Made by a program: the position numbers and the translations under genes. Below are positions 53,216 to 62,294 of a stretch of DNA of 64,000 nucleotides, piece after piece. The first letter of the stretch is position 1. Every line of letters begins with the position of its first letter. The notes beneath the pieces were generated by a model. It was given only the letters and a program-made list of their open reading frames with translations, was not told the DNA's origin and did not search any database. This DNA is from Neisseria canis (GTDB lineage Bacteria; Pseudomonadota; Gammaproteobacteria; Burkholderiales; Neisseriaceae). The stretch lies in NCBI RefSeq assembly GCF_900636765.1, contig NZ_LR134313.1, positions 2,418,001-2,482,000 of the forward strand. The letters run 5' to 3'.

Positions 53216-53372
53216 TATAGTTAATCAACACATTTTTAATACAAGGCAGCAAGCCGCAGACAGTACAGATAGTACGGGACTGATTGTGTTGCTGCTTCAG
53301 CAGCTTACAAAATCGTTCTCTTTGAGCTAAGGCGCAGCAACGCCGTAGTAAAATTTAAGTTGATTAACTATA
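53216..53372. repeat. Correia-like element, full length (157 bp)
   Basis: Starts TATAGTTAATCAACACATTT and ends AAATTTAAGTTGATTAACTATA in part. The inside gives AAGGCAGCAAGCCGCAGACA, GTACAGATAGTACGGGACTG, GCTGCTTCAGCAGCTTACAA and CGTTCTCTTTGAGCTAAGGC, the Correia layout as I know it from N. meningitidis. It is the most intact copy here. Confidence 0.92.
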
Positions 53373-53387
53373 TACAAAAACAATGGC

Positions 53388-54269
53388 TTATCCGCCGCTT
53401 TTCTTCCATTCCAGCGCCAAATCATAAAGCGCTTTTTTACTTTTGCCCGTAATCTTCGCCGCCAATTCCGCCGCTTGTTTGGTCGGCAATTCGGCGGCCA
53501 GCACCTTCATCACATGTTGCGCGTCTTCCGGCAGCGTTTCACTGCGTTGCACGGCCTGCGGCTGCAACACCAGCACCATCTCGCCGCGGCTCTGATTGCT
53601 GTCGGCTTGCAGCATGGCGCGCACTTCTTCCACCGTGCCACTCAAAAAAGTTTCAAAAGTTTTGGAAATTTCCCGCGCCAGCATGATGGTGCGTTCGGGA
53701 AAATATTCGGCCATCTCGTTGAGCGCCGCTTCGATGCGGTGCGGCGTTTCAAACATCACCACCGGATAATCCGCCGTTTGCCAACGCTCGAATAATTTTT
53801 TGCGCTCGCCCGATTTGTGCGGCAGAAAGCCGTGAAAATAAAAATCGGGCTGCGTAACGCCCGCCACGCTCAAAGCCGCCATCACGGCGCTCGGTCCCGC
53901 CACAGGCACCACTTTATACCCGACCTCTCGGACCAGCGCGGCAAGCTTGGCGCCCGGATCGCACACGGCGGGCGTACCCGCGTCGGAAACCTGCGCCACG
54001 CTCTGCCCCGCCGCCAACGCTTGGATGATTTTGTCGGCCATTTGGCGCTCGTTGTGCTCCCGCACGCTCACCAGCCTGCCCTGTATGCCGTAAGCGCCCA
54101 GCAGCTGCACCGTTACCCGCGTATCTTCCGCGCAGATAATGTCCGCGTTGGCCAACACCGCCAGCGCGCGCAGCGTGATGTCGCCCAAATTGCCGATAGG
54201 CGTGGCAACCACGTATAATGTCTGCTTCTCAACACTTTCGCAGGCTTTTTGGTAATGTTTCTGCATCAT
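53388..54269 (-). CDS. rsmI: 16S rRNA (cytidine-1402-2'-O)-methyltransferase RsmI
   Basis: The 293-residue SAM-dependent methyltransferase modifies C1402 of 16S rRNA. Family motifs: TLYVVATPIGNLGDITLRAL, IICAEDTRVT, VSDAGTPAVCDPGAKL, PVAGPSAVMAALSVAG, MFETPHRIEAAL. It is divergent from yraN, 53 bp apart, the same neighbourhood as in E. coli (rsmI, lpoA, yraN, diaA, dolP), although no lpoA is present here. Confidence 0.96.
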   Translation of the reverse strand: MMQKHYQKACESVEKQTLYVVATPIGNLGDITLRALAVLANADIICAEDTRVTVQLLGAYGIQGRLVSVREHNERQMADKIIQALAAGQSVAQVSDAGTPAVCDPGAKLAALVREVGYKVVPVAGPSAVMAALSVAGVTQPDFYFHGFLPHKSGERKKLFERWQTADYPVVMFETPHRIEAALNEMAEYFPERTIMLAREISKTFETFLSGTVEEVRAMLQADSNQSRGEMVLVLQPQAVQRSETLPEDAQHVMKVLAAELPTKQAAELAAKITGKSKKALYDLALEWKKSGG

Positions 54270-54322
54270 ATCGGAATGCCTGTCTGAAAAACTAAAACCA
54301 CATTATACGGGCGAATCGGATT

Positions 54323-54670
54323 ATGCGCTTAAACCACACATCAGGCGCGGCGGGCGAAGATGCGGCGCTGGCGTTTTTAGAAAGCCGCGGCTGCACATTG
54401 GTCGAACGGAACTGGCATTGCCCCTTCGGCGAGATTGATTTAATCGTCAAACACGGTAAGATGTTGCTTTTCGTAGAAGTCAAATACCGCAAAAGCAGCA
54501 GCTTCGGCGGCGCGGCACACAGCATCACCCCGGCCAAGCTGGCCAAGCTCACCCGCAGCGCCGAGCATTATCTGCAAACCCGCAAAGCAGGCAGGCTACC
54601 CTGCCGCCTCGATGCGGTATTGATTCAGGGCAGCGACGCGCCCGTATGGATTCAAAACATCACAGGTTAA
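54323..54670 (+). CDS. yraN: YraN family (UPF0102) putative nuclease
   Basis: The 115-residue protein has the UPF0102 restriction-nuclease-like fold pattern: [50 protein letters not shown] (the E-x-D and E-x-K residues of the PD-(D/E)XK motif). The function is not established. It ends 4 bp before the gmhA/diaA gene. Confidence 0.92.
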   Translation: MRLNHTSGAAGEDAALAFLESRGCTLVERNWHCPFGEIDLIVKHGKMLLFVEVKYRKSSSFGGAAHSITPAKLAKLTRSAEHYLQTRKAGRLPCRLDAVLIQGSDAPVWIQNITG

Positions 54671-54674
54671 ACCC

Positions 54675-55268
54675 ATGACAACATTGCAAGAGCGCGTAGC
54701 CGCGCATTTCGAAGAAAGTATCCAAGTCAAACAGCAGGCAGCCGAAGTGCTGGCCGAACCCACCGCCGAAGCCGCCGTGCTGATGATGAACTGCCTGATG
54801 AACGACGGCAAAATCCTCGCCTGCGGCAACGGCGGTTCGGCTGCCGATGCCCAACATTTCGCCGCCGAAATGACCGGCCGTTTTGAAAAAGAGCGCATGG
54901 AGCTGGCCGCCGTGGCGCTCACCACCGACACATCCGCCCTCACCGCCATCGGCAACGATTACGGCTTCGACCATATTTTCAGCAAACAGGTGCGCGCATT
55001 GGGCCGCGCAGGCGACGTGTTGATCGGCATTTCCACTTCCGGCAACTCCGGCAACGTAATCGAAGCCATCAAAGCCGCCCACGAGCGCGACATGCACGTT
55101 ATCGCCTTTACAGGCCGCGACGGCGGCAAAATCGCCGGCATGCTGAAAGACAGCGACGTGCTGCTCAACGTGCCCCATCCGCGCACCGCCCGCATTCAGG
55201 AAACCCATATTCTGCTGATACACGCTCTGTGCGACTCTATCGACACCATGCTGCTCGAAGGCATGTAA
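54675..55268 (+). CDS. gmhA: SIS-domain protein: phosphoheptose isomerase GmhA / DiaA-like
   Basis: The 197-residue SIS-fold protein reads [62 protein letters not shown] and [16 protein letters not shown]. In Neisseria the gene at this place is annotated gmhA, which isomerises sedoheptulose 7-phosphate for LOS heptose; in E. coli the syntenic gene is diaA, a DnaA-binding protein. Sequence alone does not settle this, although waaF downstream in the window shows heptose is used. Confidence 0.85.
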   Translation: MTTLQERVAAHFEESIQVKQQAAEVLAEPTAEAAVLMMNCLMNDGKILACGNGGSAADAQHFAAEMTGRFEKERMELAAVALTTDTSALTAIGNDYGFDHIFSKQVRALGRAGDVLIGISTSGNSGNVIEAIKAAHERDMHVIAFTGRDGGKIAGMLKDSDVLLNVPHPRTARIQETHILLIHALCDSIDTMLLEGM

Positions 55269-55399
55269 ATGCCTGTCTGAAAGCTTTTGGCAACCGATTA
55301 TCGGCAAAAACGTGCCAAACCGGCGATAAACCGTTAAAATATTTTTCTTTTTTCAATACCGGCCGCCAAAGGCCGGATTGCCGCATTAAGGAATACAGC

Positions 55400-56002
55400 A
55401 TGAACAAAACCTTAAAAACCCTATTGCTGGCCGCAACCGTATCCGCCGGCCTGAGCGGTTGTGCCGCAGCCTTGCTCGGCGGTGCCGCCGTCGGCACGCA
55501 ATCCGGCCTCGACCGCCGCAGTACCGGCGCCCAAGCCGACGACCAAGTGATGGAGCTGCGCATCCACAATACCGCCATTTCCTATCTGAAAAACAATAAT
55601 CAAACCACCGGCTACACGCCGCGCCTCTCCGTGGTGAGCTACAACCGCCACGTTCTCCTGCTCGGCCAGGTTTCCACCGAACAGGAAAAACAGTTCGTCG
55701 AACAAATCGCGCGCTCCGAGCAGGCCGTGCAAGCCGTTTACAACTACATCGACGTAGCCTCGCCGCAACGCACGTTTAACGACGTAGGCATCGACACATG
55801 GAGTACCACCAAAGTGCGCACCACCCTGCTCGGCATTCAAGGCGTGTATCCCGGCCGCGTCAAAATCGTTACCTACAACGGCATAACCTATGTAATGGGC
55901 ATCCTCACGCCTGAAGAGCAAGCCGCGGTAACCCAAAAAGTGAGCACCACCGCCGGCGTGCAAAAAGTGATAACCCTCTATCAAACCTACACCCAGCAAT
56001 AA
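55400..56002 (+). CDS. BON-domain lipoprotein (DolP/GNA2091-like)
   Basis: The 200-residue product has a lipoprotein signal (MNKTLKTLLLAATVSAGLSGCAAALLG, lipobox L-S-G-C) and two BON domains (about 45-110 and 120-195: SVVSYNRHVLLLGQVSTEQEKQFVEQIA and KIVTYNGITYVMGILTPEEQAAVTQKV). It matches E. coli DolP and the meningococcal GNA2091 antigen, an outer-membrane integrity protein. AAGGAATACAGC precedes the ATG at 55400. It is in the yraN-gmhA-dolP order. Confidence 0.92.
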   Translation: MNKTLKTLLLAATVSAGLSGCAAALLGGAAVGTQSGLDRRSTGAQADDQVMELRIHNTAISYLKNNNQTTGYTPRLSVVSYNRHVLLLGQVSTEQEKQFVEQIARSEQAVQAVYNYIDVASPQRTFNDVGIDTWSTTKVRTTLLGIQGVYPGRVKIVTYNGITYVMGILTPEEQAAVTQKVSTTAGVQKVITLYQTYTQQ

Positions 56003-56083
56003 TGCCCGCCTGAACCGCTTCAGACAGGCATACCGCGCCGCCGCACCACGCGGCGGCCAAGCTATACACATCTGAGAAAAATA

Positions 56084-56665
56084 ATGAGCGACACCCAATC
56101 CGGTTTCAAATTAACGCCCCGCAAACTGTTATTTATCGCACTGGCCATTGTGGCATTGATCGTATTTGCCTTGGTGGGTTACACCTTTTCCGTCGTAACC
56201 ACTAAAGAACAAATCAAGCGCACCGACCAAACCGGCACCGGCGCCGAACAGCCCCAAGTAGAGCTGTTGTCGCCCAACGGAGGCAAATCCACGGTCATCA
56301 GCGTTCAAAGTGCTTCGCAGGCTCCTAAAGAGAGCGATGAAGAAGGTAAAGACAAAGAGCCGAAAGACGGCGAAAACCAGCCTGAACACGATCAAGAAAG
56401 CAGCCGGGAAGAGCCGCCTGCCGAAGAAACAAGCAACAATCCTCCGCCTGCGCCACGCGCCGCTCCCAAACCGCAAGCCGCTCCCAAACGGAATACCCAG
56501 TCTGCTGCCGAGAGCGCCGAGCACAACACTCTAAAAGAAACACCGGTAGAACCCATCCGCCGTTCCCGCGAACCGGTACACAACACAGAGCAGCCCGGCC
56601 GCAGCCACCGCAACGAACGCCCGGCTCCCGCCCCGCAGCGCGAAGTGATGGATAACTTGTTCTAA
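56084..56665 (+). CDS. Single-pass membrane protein with Pro/Glu-rich tail
   Basis: The 193-residue protein has one N-terminal membrane helix (KLLFIALAIVALIVFALVGYTF, about 14-35), then a long low-complexity region rich in Pro, Glu, Lys and Ala (KESDEEGKDKEPKDGENQPE, PPPAPRAAPKPQAAPK). It has no catalytic domain. The layout recalls envelope proteins that span the periplasm, like TonB- or FtsN-type linkers, without their end domains. The function is unknown. It lies after the BON lipoprotein, separated by an uptake-sequence hairpin. Confidence 0.7.
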   Translation: MSDTQSGFKLTPRKLLFIALAIVALIVFALVGYTFSVVTTKEQIKRTDQTGTGAEQPQVELLSPNGGKSTVISVQSASQAPKESDEEGKDKEPKDGENQPEHDQESSREEPPAEETSNNPPPAPRAAPKPQAAPKRNTQSAAESAEHNTLKETPVEPIRRSREPVHNTEQPGRSHRNERPAPAPQREVMDNLF

Positions 56666-56686
56666 ACCGTGCAGCAAGATACACAA

Positions 56687-56717
56687 ATGTCTGTCTGAAA
56701 AATTTTCAGACAGGCAT
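56687..56717. terminator. Uptake-sequence hairpin after the Pro/Glu-rich gene
   Basis: AATGTCTGTCTGAAAA and TTTTCAGACAGGCATT. The left arm has one change (GT for GC). A short fragment of the palindromic repeat (CGTCATACTCGGACTTGGCC) follows at 56739. Confidence 0.7.
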
Positions 56718-56789
56718 TTATCGTGTTAGACCATTCACCGTCATACTCGGACTTGGCCGGAATATGACGGGTTTCTGTTTCCAAATCAA

Positions 56790-57494
56790 TTACACACCCA
56801 TCAAAGGAATCAAAATAGGCACGAATATCGCCGTGAGCACGCCGTTAAAAATCAGACCCAAGCTTGCGTAAGCCGCATATTTCTTGCTGCGTTCCATTGA
56901 AATCGCAATGCCCATCGCATGTGAAGCCGAACCCATCGACATCCCTTGCGACATCGGCTTGGTTACGGTGCTGGCACTCATCATGCGGTAGCCTGCCATT
57001 TGCCCGAGCATCCCCGCCACAATCACCATTGCCGCCGTAATGGCGGGAATACCGCCTATGGTTTTAGTGATTTCAATCGCAATCGGATTCGTTACCGACT
57101 TGGCCGCCAGGCTCAGCGTTACCTCCCTGTCGGCACCCATCAGTTTGGCGATATACACGGCGCTCACGATGCCCGTGATGCTGCCCGCCCCCTGGGAAAT
57201 CACTATCGGCAGCCATTGCTTGCGGATTTTTTCCCAGTTGTTATAAAGCGGCACAGCCAGCCCCACCACAGCCGGTTTCAACCAGAAATCAATAAACTCG
57301 GCCGCTTCGTGATAGGTGGAATAATCGATATTCAGCGCGGTTAAGTAAAGAATAATCGCGGTTGTGCTCAACAACACCGGATTAAACAGCACATTCCCCG
57401 TGCGCGTGCGCAGAATATTGGCCACCCAATAAGCGGTAACGGTAAGCCAGAGCAGCACCATGGGATGTTTGAACACGTTTATCGGTTCCATCAT
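56790..57494 (-). CDS. lrgB: LrgB family membrane protein
   Basis: The 234-residue protein has about seven hydrophobic segments and LrgB/CidB family stretches: LKPAVVGLAVPLYNNWEKIRK, SLAAKSVTNPIAIEITKTIGGIPA and GSASHAMGIAISMERSKK. LrgAB proteins affect murein hydrolase activity and lysis in Staphylococcus, and in other bacteria export small acids. The ATG overlaps the lrgA stop by four bases. Confidence 0.93.
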   Translation of the reverse strand: MMEPINVFKHPMVLLWLTVTAYWVANILRTRTGNVLFNPVLLSTTAIILYLTALNIDYSTYHEAAEFIDFWLKPAVVGLAVPLYNNWEKIRKQWLPIVISQGAGSITGIVSAVYIAKLMGADREVTLSLAAKSVTNPIAIEITKTIGGIPAITAAMVIVAGMLGQMAGYRMMSASTVTKPMSQGMSMGSASHAMGIAISMERSKKYAAYASLGLIFNGVLTAIFVPILIPLMGV

Positions 57495-57826
57495 TTTCTC
57501 CGCAAAAGCTCATGGGTTTTACCCGTAACAAACATCACCGCAAACGTGCTGATGACCGTGGCGGTAACAATCGGCACAAAATCGCGCGCCACCAAATCCA
57601 GATAGCTCATCACAGCCACACAAGGCGGCACCAGAAACAGCGCAAGGTTTGCCATCATGGTGTCGACCATATTCTGAAGCTGCGAAGGTTTTACCCACTT
57701 CAGCTGCAAAGCCGCAAAAAGCAAGCCCATGCCCACAATGCTGCCCGGAAACTTCAAACCTGTTAAATAAACAACGGCTTCCCCTACTGCGAGAAAGCCG
57801 AAAATAATGCTGAGCGATAAAATCAT
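57491..57826 (-). CDS. lrgA: LrgA/CidA family holin-like protein
   Basis: The 111-residue protein has four membrane segments and LrgA/CidA motifs: LKFPGSIVGMGLLFAALQLKWV and NLALFLVPPCVAVMSYLDLV. The family resembles holins. The start at 57826 (MILSLSIIFGFLAVGEAVV) fits better than the earlier frame opening. It forms an operon with lrgB. Confidence 0.92.
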   Translation of the reverse strand: MILSLSIIFGFLAVGEAVVYLTGLKFPGSIVGMGLLFAALQLKWVKPSQLQNMVDTMMANLALFLVPPCVAVMSYLDLVARDFVPIVTATVISTFAVMFVTGKTHELLRRK

Positions 57827-57922
57827 GATGTACCCTTCGTTTGTATTTTTCTTATATTCGTTTTTGGCCGGTTTTGATGAAGTAATAAACAACAACGATC
57901 CAATTACACTATACTACAAACA

Positions 57923-57954
57923 ATGCCTGTCTGAAACCGCTTTCAGACAGGCAT
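57923..57954. terminator. Uptake-sequence hairpin between the 71-residue gene and lrgA
   Basis: AATGCCTGTCTGAAA and TTTCAGACAGGCAT with a short loop, 20 bp after the stop of the small gene (minus strand). Confidence 0.75.
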
Positions 57955-57974
57955 CATAAACATTTTAACAATCT

Positions 57975-58190
57975 TTATTTTTTATAAGGGTTCTCCAGTC
58001 CCTCCATCAGCCGAACCAGATATTCCCTGAGCTGCGCCTCGCCGCAGCCCATCAAAAGCCCGTCCTCAAACGCATCTTGGGCAAGCTGGAAAAGCTCGGT
58101 CATGTTTTCATTCATCACCTTGATTTTTTCGGTACAGGAAACAATGCTTCCGTCATCACCATACCATTTAGGAATCTGCGGCATAGCCAT
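57975..58190 (-). CDS. Conserved small protein of unknown function
   Basis: The 71-residue acidic protein (MAMPQIPKWYGDDGSIVSCT ... LFQLAQDAFEDGLLMGCGEAQ) is of a type I recall as a conserved hypothetical in Betaproteobacteria. It is probably a cytoplasmic helical protein. It starts 11 bp after the NlpC/P60 gene stop on the same strand, so both may be one transcript. No function can be given. Confidence 0.7.
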   Translation of the reverse strand: MAMPQIPKWYGDDGSIVSCTEKIKVMNENMTELFQLAQDAFEDGLLMGCGEAQLREYLVRLMEGLENPYKK

Positions 58191-58200
58191 AGCGCACTCC

Positions 58201-58761
58201 TTAATTCAAGAAACGCGAAGGATCGTTTTTCTTAACGCGCCTCGCCGTAACATAACGCTTGCTCCAATATTTATTGCTCAAACTGGTTACTTCGATTCTT
58301 TTTCCCGTGCGTGGCGCGTGGATAAAACGGTCGTTACCGATATACAGACCCACATGCGAAATGCGGCGGCCCGACGTGTTGAAAAACACCATATCGCCCG
58401 GCTGCAAAGCACTTCTGCTCACCTGCGCCCCCACTCTTGCCTGCTCCGCCGAAGTTCGCGGCAGGTTAACCTGCATACTCTTGCGGAAAATATATTGCAT
58501 AAAACCGCTGCAATCAAAGCCGGTTGACGCACTGGTTCCGCCGAAACGGTAAGCCACGCCCAACAGGCTCATGGCGCTGCCGATCAGCTGGTCGGCCTCA
58601 TTTTGGCTGATGGCCTGACCCGCCGGCATCTGCTCGCCAAAATTAATCCCCCCGGCCTGGAAACGGATAAACTGCTCCAAATCATCTGCCTGAGCCTGCG
58701 GCGCCAGCCACAACGCTGCCGAAGCCAGCAGAGCCGCACCCAATTGCTTTAGAAATCTCAT
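58201..58761 (-). CDS. NlpC/P60 family cell-wall peptidase
   Basis: The 186-residue protein has a signal peptide (MRFLKQLGAALLASAALWLAPQAQA) and a C-terminal NlpC/P60 domain with Cys in GFDCSGFMQYIF, His in RRISHVGLYIG and His in DRFIHAPR, the catalytic triad of gamma-D-glutamyl-diaminopimelate type endopeptidases. It likely trims peptidoglycan stem peptides in the periplasm. The ATG at 58761 with GGA 8 bp upstream is preferred over an upstream GTG. Confidence 0.93.
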   Translation of the reverse strand: MRFLKQLGAALLASAALWLAPQAQADDLEQFIRFQAGGINFGEQMPAGQAISQNEADQLIGSAMSLLGVAYRFGGTSASTGFDCSGFMQYIFRKSMQVNLPRTSAEQARVGAQVSRSALQPGDMVFFNTSGRRISHVGLYIGNDRFIHAPRTGKRIEVTSLSNKYWSKRYVTARRVKKNDPSRFLN

Positions 58762-58946
58762 GAACACATTCCATTAATATTAAAGGCTTTTGCAGCAATA
58801 TTCTCTCATCAGCCGACACCTGAGGCCGATAAAAACATTGTTGTAAAAAGCTTTATTCGTTATCCTAAAGCTTGCCGACGGAATATTAAGGATTCATATC
58901 CATACACGCCCACTCGGAAGAAAGCCATAAAGATACCTCAAAAACC

Positions 58947-60602
58947 ATGATGATACCAACTTTACTCGCCATACGCGATTTTTCCCGCCTGCGCGAAATC
59001 ATCGCCATCCTGACCAAATACGGCCTGGGAGAGTTTGTCCAGCGTATCAAATTATCCGGCAAAACACTTACCGAGGAAGACGCCCCACCCGAAAACCGCT
59101 ACCGCTATATCAACACGCCGCGCCGTTTCAGACTGGCATTTGAAGAATTGGGACCCACTTTTATCAAACTCGGGCAAATTCTTTCCACTCGGGTAGACAT
59201 TTTCAATGCCGAATGGATTGAAGAATTCGAGCAGCTGCAAAATAACGTTCCCCCCATCCCCACCACCGATATCCACGCCCTTATCGAATCGCATTTGGGC
59301 AGGCCGATCGGCGAAGTGTTCCAAAGCATCGATCCCGTGCCCATCGGCAGCGCATCCATCGCCCAAGTACACAAAGCCGTTTTACTCAACGGAGAAACCG
59401 TAGCCGTTAAAATCAAACGGCCCGGCATTGAAAAAATCATCAACGCCGATTTGCGCATCCTCACCCATCTGGCCGAGCTGATCGAATCGGAAATCCCCGA
59501 AACACGCCGCTACCGCCCTTTGCAAATGGTGCAGTATTTTGCGCGCAGCTTGGCCAAAGAAACCGATTTATCGGTCGAGTTGCGCTATATGCAGCGGTTT
59601 GAAAATGCCTTCAGCCAACACCGCTATGTGCACATTCCCAAAGTGTACCGCGACATTTCCAACCGCCAGATTCTGGCGCAAGAATTCATGCAGGGCACGC
59701 TGCTGCTGCACACCGACCTCGAAAGCCTGTCTGCCGAAACGCGCGTTCTGATGGCGCAGCGCATCACCGACACCTTGTTTACCATGATACTGAAACAAGG
59801 CTTTTTCCATGCCGACCCGCATCCGGGCAACATCTTCATCAACGAAACCGGCACAATCGGCTTCATCGATTTCGGCTTGGTCGGCCACCTTTCCGCCACG
59901 CGGCGCCGCGAAATTATCGAACTCATCAACGCCCTGATTCAGCGCGACCAATTTTCCATGCAATATGTATTGAGCAATTGGGCGCAGGGCGAGCTGCCTG
60001 ACGAAAACCTGCTGGGCGCCGACGTGTTGGAAATGCTGCTCAACTACGAACACACCGCCATCCGCGATTTGCGCATCAGCCAAGTAATCAACGACATCAC
60101 CCAAATCATGCGCGGACACGAGCTTACCCTGCCGGGCGATTTGGTGATGCTGTTTAAAACCCTGATTACGCTCGAAGGCGTCGTCAAGCGTCTGGACGGC
60201 GGCGCCGAGCTGCTCGAGCGCGCCAAACCCATCGTTACCGAAGTAATGAAAGACCGCTTCTCTTCCGAGCACATTCTGCGCAAAGGCCGCATGCACAGCC
60301 AAATGCTGGTTCAGGCGGTCGACGAACTGCCCCAAAACATCATCCGCCTCAGCCGCCGCATCCAAAAAGGCCAATTCAACATCAATTTGGACATCAAACG
60401 CATCGACCAGCTCAACCACCAGCTCGACCGCACCGCCAACCGCCTGACTATGGGCATCGTTACGGCCGCGCTGATTATCGGCTCCTCAATTGTGATGAGC
60501 ATAGACACCGGCCCCAAATTTATCGGCTTTATCGGCTATTTACTCGCCTTAATCAACAGCTTATGGATTATCTGGTCGATTTGGCGCTCCGGCAAACACT
60601 GA
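58947..60602 (+). CDS. ubiB: UbiB/ABC1-family atypical kinase (ubiquinone biosynthesis)
   Basis: The 551-residue protein belongs to the ABC1/ADCK/UbiB family: the KxGQ motif is in GPTFIKLGQILSTR (about 73), the Ala-rich loop in PIGSASIAQVHKA, followed by VAVKIKRPGIE, and HADPHPGNIFI with the catalytic and metal residues. Two membrane helices lie at the C-terminus. The family supports ubiquinone biosynthesis by an ATPase activity. Length is close to E. coli UbiB (546). No other ubi genes are nearby. Confidence 0.93.
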   Translation: MMIPTLLAIRDFSRLREIIAILTKYGLGEFVQRIKLSGKTLTEEDAPPENRYRYINTPRRFRLAFEELGPTFIKLGQILSTRVDIFNAEWIEEFEQLQNNVPPIPTTDIHALIESHLGRPIGEVFQSIDPVPIGSASIAQVHKAVLLNGETVAVKIKRPGIEKIINADLRILTHLAELIESEIPETRRYRPLQMVQYFARSLAKETDLSVELRYMQRFENAFSQHRYVHIPKVYRDISNRQILAQEFMQGTLLLHTDLESLSAETRVLMAQRITDTLFTMILKQGFFHADPHPGNIFINETGTIGFIDFGLVGHLSATRRREIIELINALIQRDQFSMQYVLSNWAQGELPDENLLGADVLEMLLNYEHTAIRDLRISQVINDITQIMRGHELTLPGDLVMLFKTLITLEGVVKRLDGGAELLERAKPIVTEVMKDRFSSEHILRKGRMHSQMLVQAVDELPQNIIRLSRRIQKGQFNINLDIKRIDQLNHQLDRTANRLTMGIVTAALIIGSSIVMSIDTGPKFIGFIGYLLALINSLWIIWSIWRSGKH

Positions 60603-60684
60603 ATGCCTGTCTGAAAACCCCATCTATTTGCCTGCAACGGCAAGCCTGTTTTCTTTCACTAAATATCTTTTTCAGACAGGCATT
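60602..60684. terminator. Uptake-sequence hairpin after ubiB
   Basis: AATGCCTGTCTGAAAA at the stop codon and TTTTTCAGACAGGCATT 53 bp later form a stem with a large loop. Confidence 0.6.
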
Positions 60685-60804
60685 CCTGCCTTTTGCCGGC
60701 AAAATCAGTTAAATTTAACAAACCGTCTTGAAATATCACACAAGATACTCTATTTACTGTTAAAATCCGAATCTTAATCCACTCACACAATAAAGGTATG
60801 CACC

Positions 60805-61494
60805 ATGAATCATGATGTTTACAACTATACCGACACCGCAGGCGGCGTCAGCCAGAATACCGTTTTACGCAAAACCTACAGCCTGCTGGGTCTTTCTTTC
60901 ATCCCGGCTGCCATCGGCGCCGTTGTCAGCACCAAAGTGGGCTTCAACGTTTTCGCCATGTTCGGCAGCCCTTGGATTGCTTTGGCTATTTTCTTCGCAT
61001 TCGTATACGGCATGTGCTTCCTCATTGAGAAAAACCGTTACAGCAACACAGGCGTAACCTTGCTGATGGTGTTCACATTCGGCATGGGCGTGCTGATTTC
61101 CCCGCTGCTGCAACGCACCCTCGGCTATTCCAACGGCGCCGAATTAATCGGCATCGCCGCCGCCATGACCGCCGGCGTGTTCCTCACTATGGCCGCATTG
61201 GCCCGCCGCGCCAATGTCAACACCAGCTCACTGGGCCGCTTCCTGACGGTCGGCGCCGTGGTATTGCTCATCGGCATGGTAGCCAGCTGGTTCCTGCAAA
61301 TTCCGGCTTTAAGCTTAACCGTTTCCGCCGGCTTCGCCATTTTCAGCTCGCTGATGATTATGTGGCAGGTTCGCACCATTATCGAAGGCGGTGAAAACAG
61401 CCACATCAGCGCTACGCTGACCATCTTTATCTCTATCTACAACATTTTCAGCAGCCTGCTGAACATTTTGGGCGTATTCAGCGGCGAAGATTAA
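60805..61494 (+). CDS. Bax inhibitor-1 / YccA family membrane protein
   Basis: The 229-residue protein has seven membrane segments and typical BI-1 stretches: LRKTYSLLGLSFIPAAIGAVVS, GVLISPLLQRTLGYSNGAELI, ALARRANVNTSSLGRFL and IYNIFSSLLNILGVFSGED at the end. In E. coli YccA modulates FtsH. AAAGG lies before the start. It is monocistronic, ended by a hairpin. Confidence 0.95.
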   Translation: MNHDVYNYTDTAGGVSQNTVLRKTYSLLGLSFIPAAIGAVVSTKVGFNVFAMFGSPWIALAIFFAFVYGMCFLIEKNRYSNTGVTLLMVFTFGMGVLISPLLQRTLGYSNGAELIGIAAAMTAGVFLTMAALARRANVNTSSLGRFLTVGAVVLLIGMVASWFLQIPALSLTVSAGFAIFSSLMIMWQVRTIIEGGENSHISATLTIFISIYNIFSSLLNILGVFSGED

Positions 61495-61515
61495 TATCCG
61501 GCCGCAGCCATAACA

Positions 61516-61544
61516 AATGCCTGTCTGAATTTCAGACAGGCATT
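61516..61544. terminator. Tight uptake-sequence hairpin between convergent genes
   Basis: AATGCCTGTCTGAA and TTCAGACAGGCATT are one base apart, ending both the BI-1 gene and the convergent ferritin gene. Confidence 0.8.
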
Positions 61545-61572
61545 GCTTTATCCGGCGGATGTATTTGTGCGG

Positions 61573-62067
61573 CTAGGCAGAAGCCAAGCCGGCCAATTCC
61601 TTGTCAACGTGGAACAAACCGTTGCCGTTGTCGCCGATCAGGTTGATTTTATCCAAAATAGATTTAAACAGACGCTCTTCCTCATGCTGTTCAGCCACAT
61701 ACCATTGAAGGAAATTAAACGAAGAAAAATCTTTTTCAGCAAGCGTTTGCTCCACCAGCACGTTGATTTTCTCCGTAATGCTTTTTTCGTGTCTATACAC
61801 CTCTTCAAATACTTCTTTCAAACCTGTATAGCCTGATTTCGGCGCCGCTACCGCCCCGATTTCCGCCAAAGCACCGGTTTCGTTCAAATAGTCGAACAAG
61901 CGGTACATATGCTGCATTTCCTCGGCCGCATGCGCTTTCAAAAACTTAGCCGCACCTTCAAAACCATTGTTGTCCGCCCAAGCCGACATTTGCAGGTACA
62001 CATTGGCCGAATAAAGCTCCAGATTTAACTGTTCGTTTAAACGTTTGATTATATTTGCAGATAGCAC
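61573..62067 (-). CDS. ftnA: Ferritin FtnA-like iron storage protein
   Basis: The 164-residue protein is a non-haem ferritin: NLELYSANVYLQMSAWAD, FLKAHAAEEMQHMYRLFDYL and WYVAEQHEEERLFKSILDK give the ferroxidase residues (Glu, Glu-x2-His, Glu-Gln). It stores iron as a 24-mer shell. The start is a GTG at 62067, with AAGGAG 7 bp upstream, giving M-L-S-A-N-I-I; an ATG further upstream (62097) has no such site. Confidence 0.93.
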   Translation of the reverse strand: MLSANIIKRLNEQLNLELYSANVYLQMSAWADNNGFEGAAKFLKAHAAEEMQHMYRLFDYLNETGALAEIGAVAAPKSGYTGLKEVFEEVYRHEKSITEKINVLVEQTLAEKDFSSFNFLQWYVAEQHEEERLFKSILDKINLIGDNGNGLFHVDKELAGLASA

Positions 62068-62294
62068 AATTTCTCTCCTTGTAATGAAAATATCCAAATA
62101 GATGATTGCCTACGGCAATCCCAACCAGCATATCACATTCAAAAACACAAGTTAAATAAAAACCGCTATCATTAACTTATCTTCTCAAGCTGTAAAAGGC
62201 ATCGTCAGGAAAATCCCGCCCGCCCATACACTTTGACAATTGCGGCCAATCCGTCTATGCTGCCCACCTCAATTGACCTGTAAGTAGTAAAACC

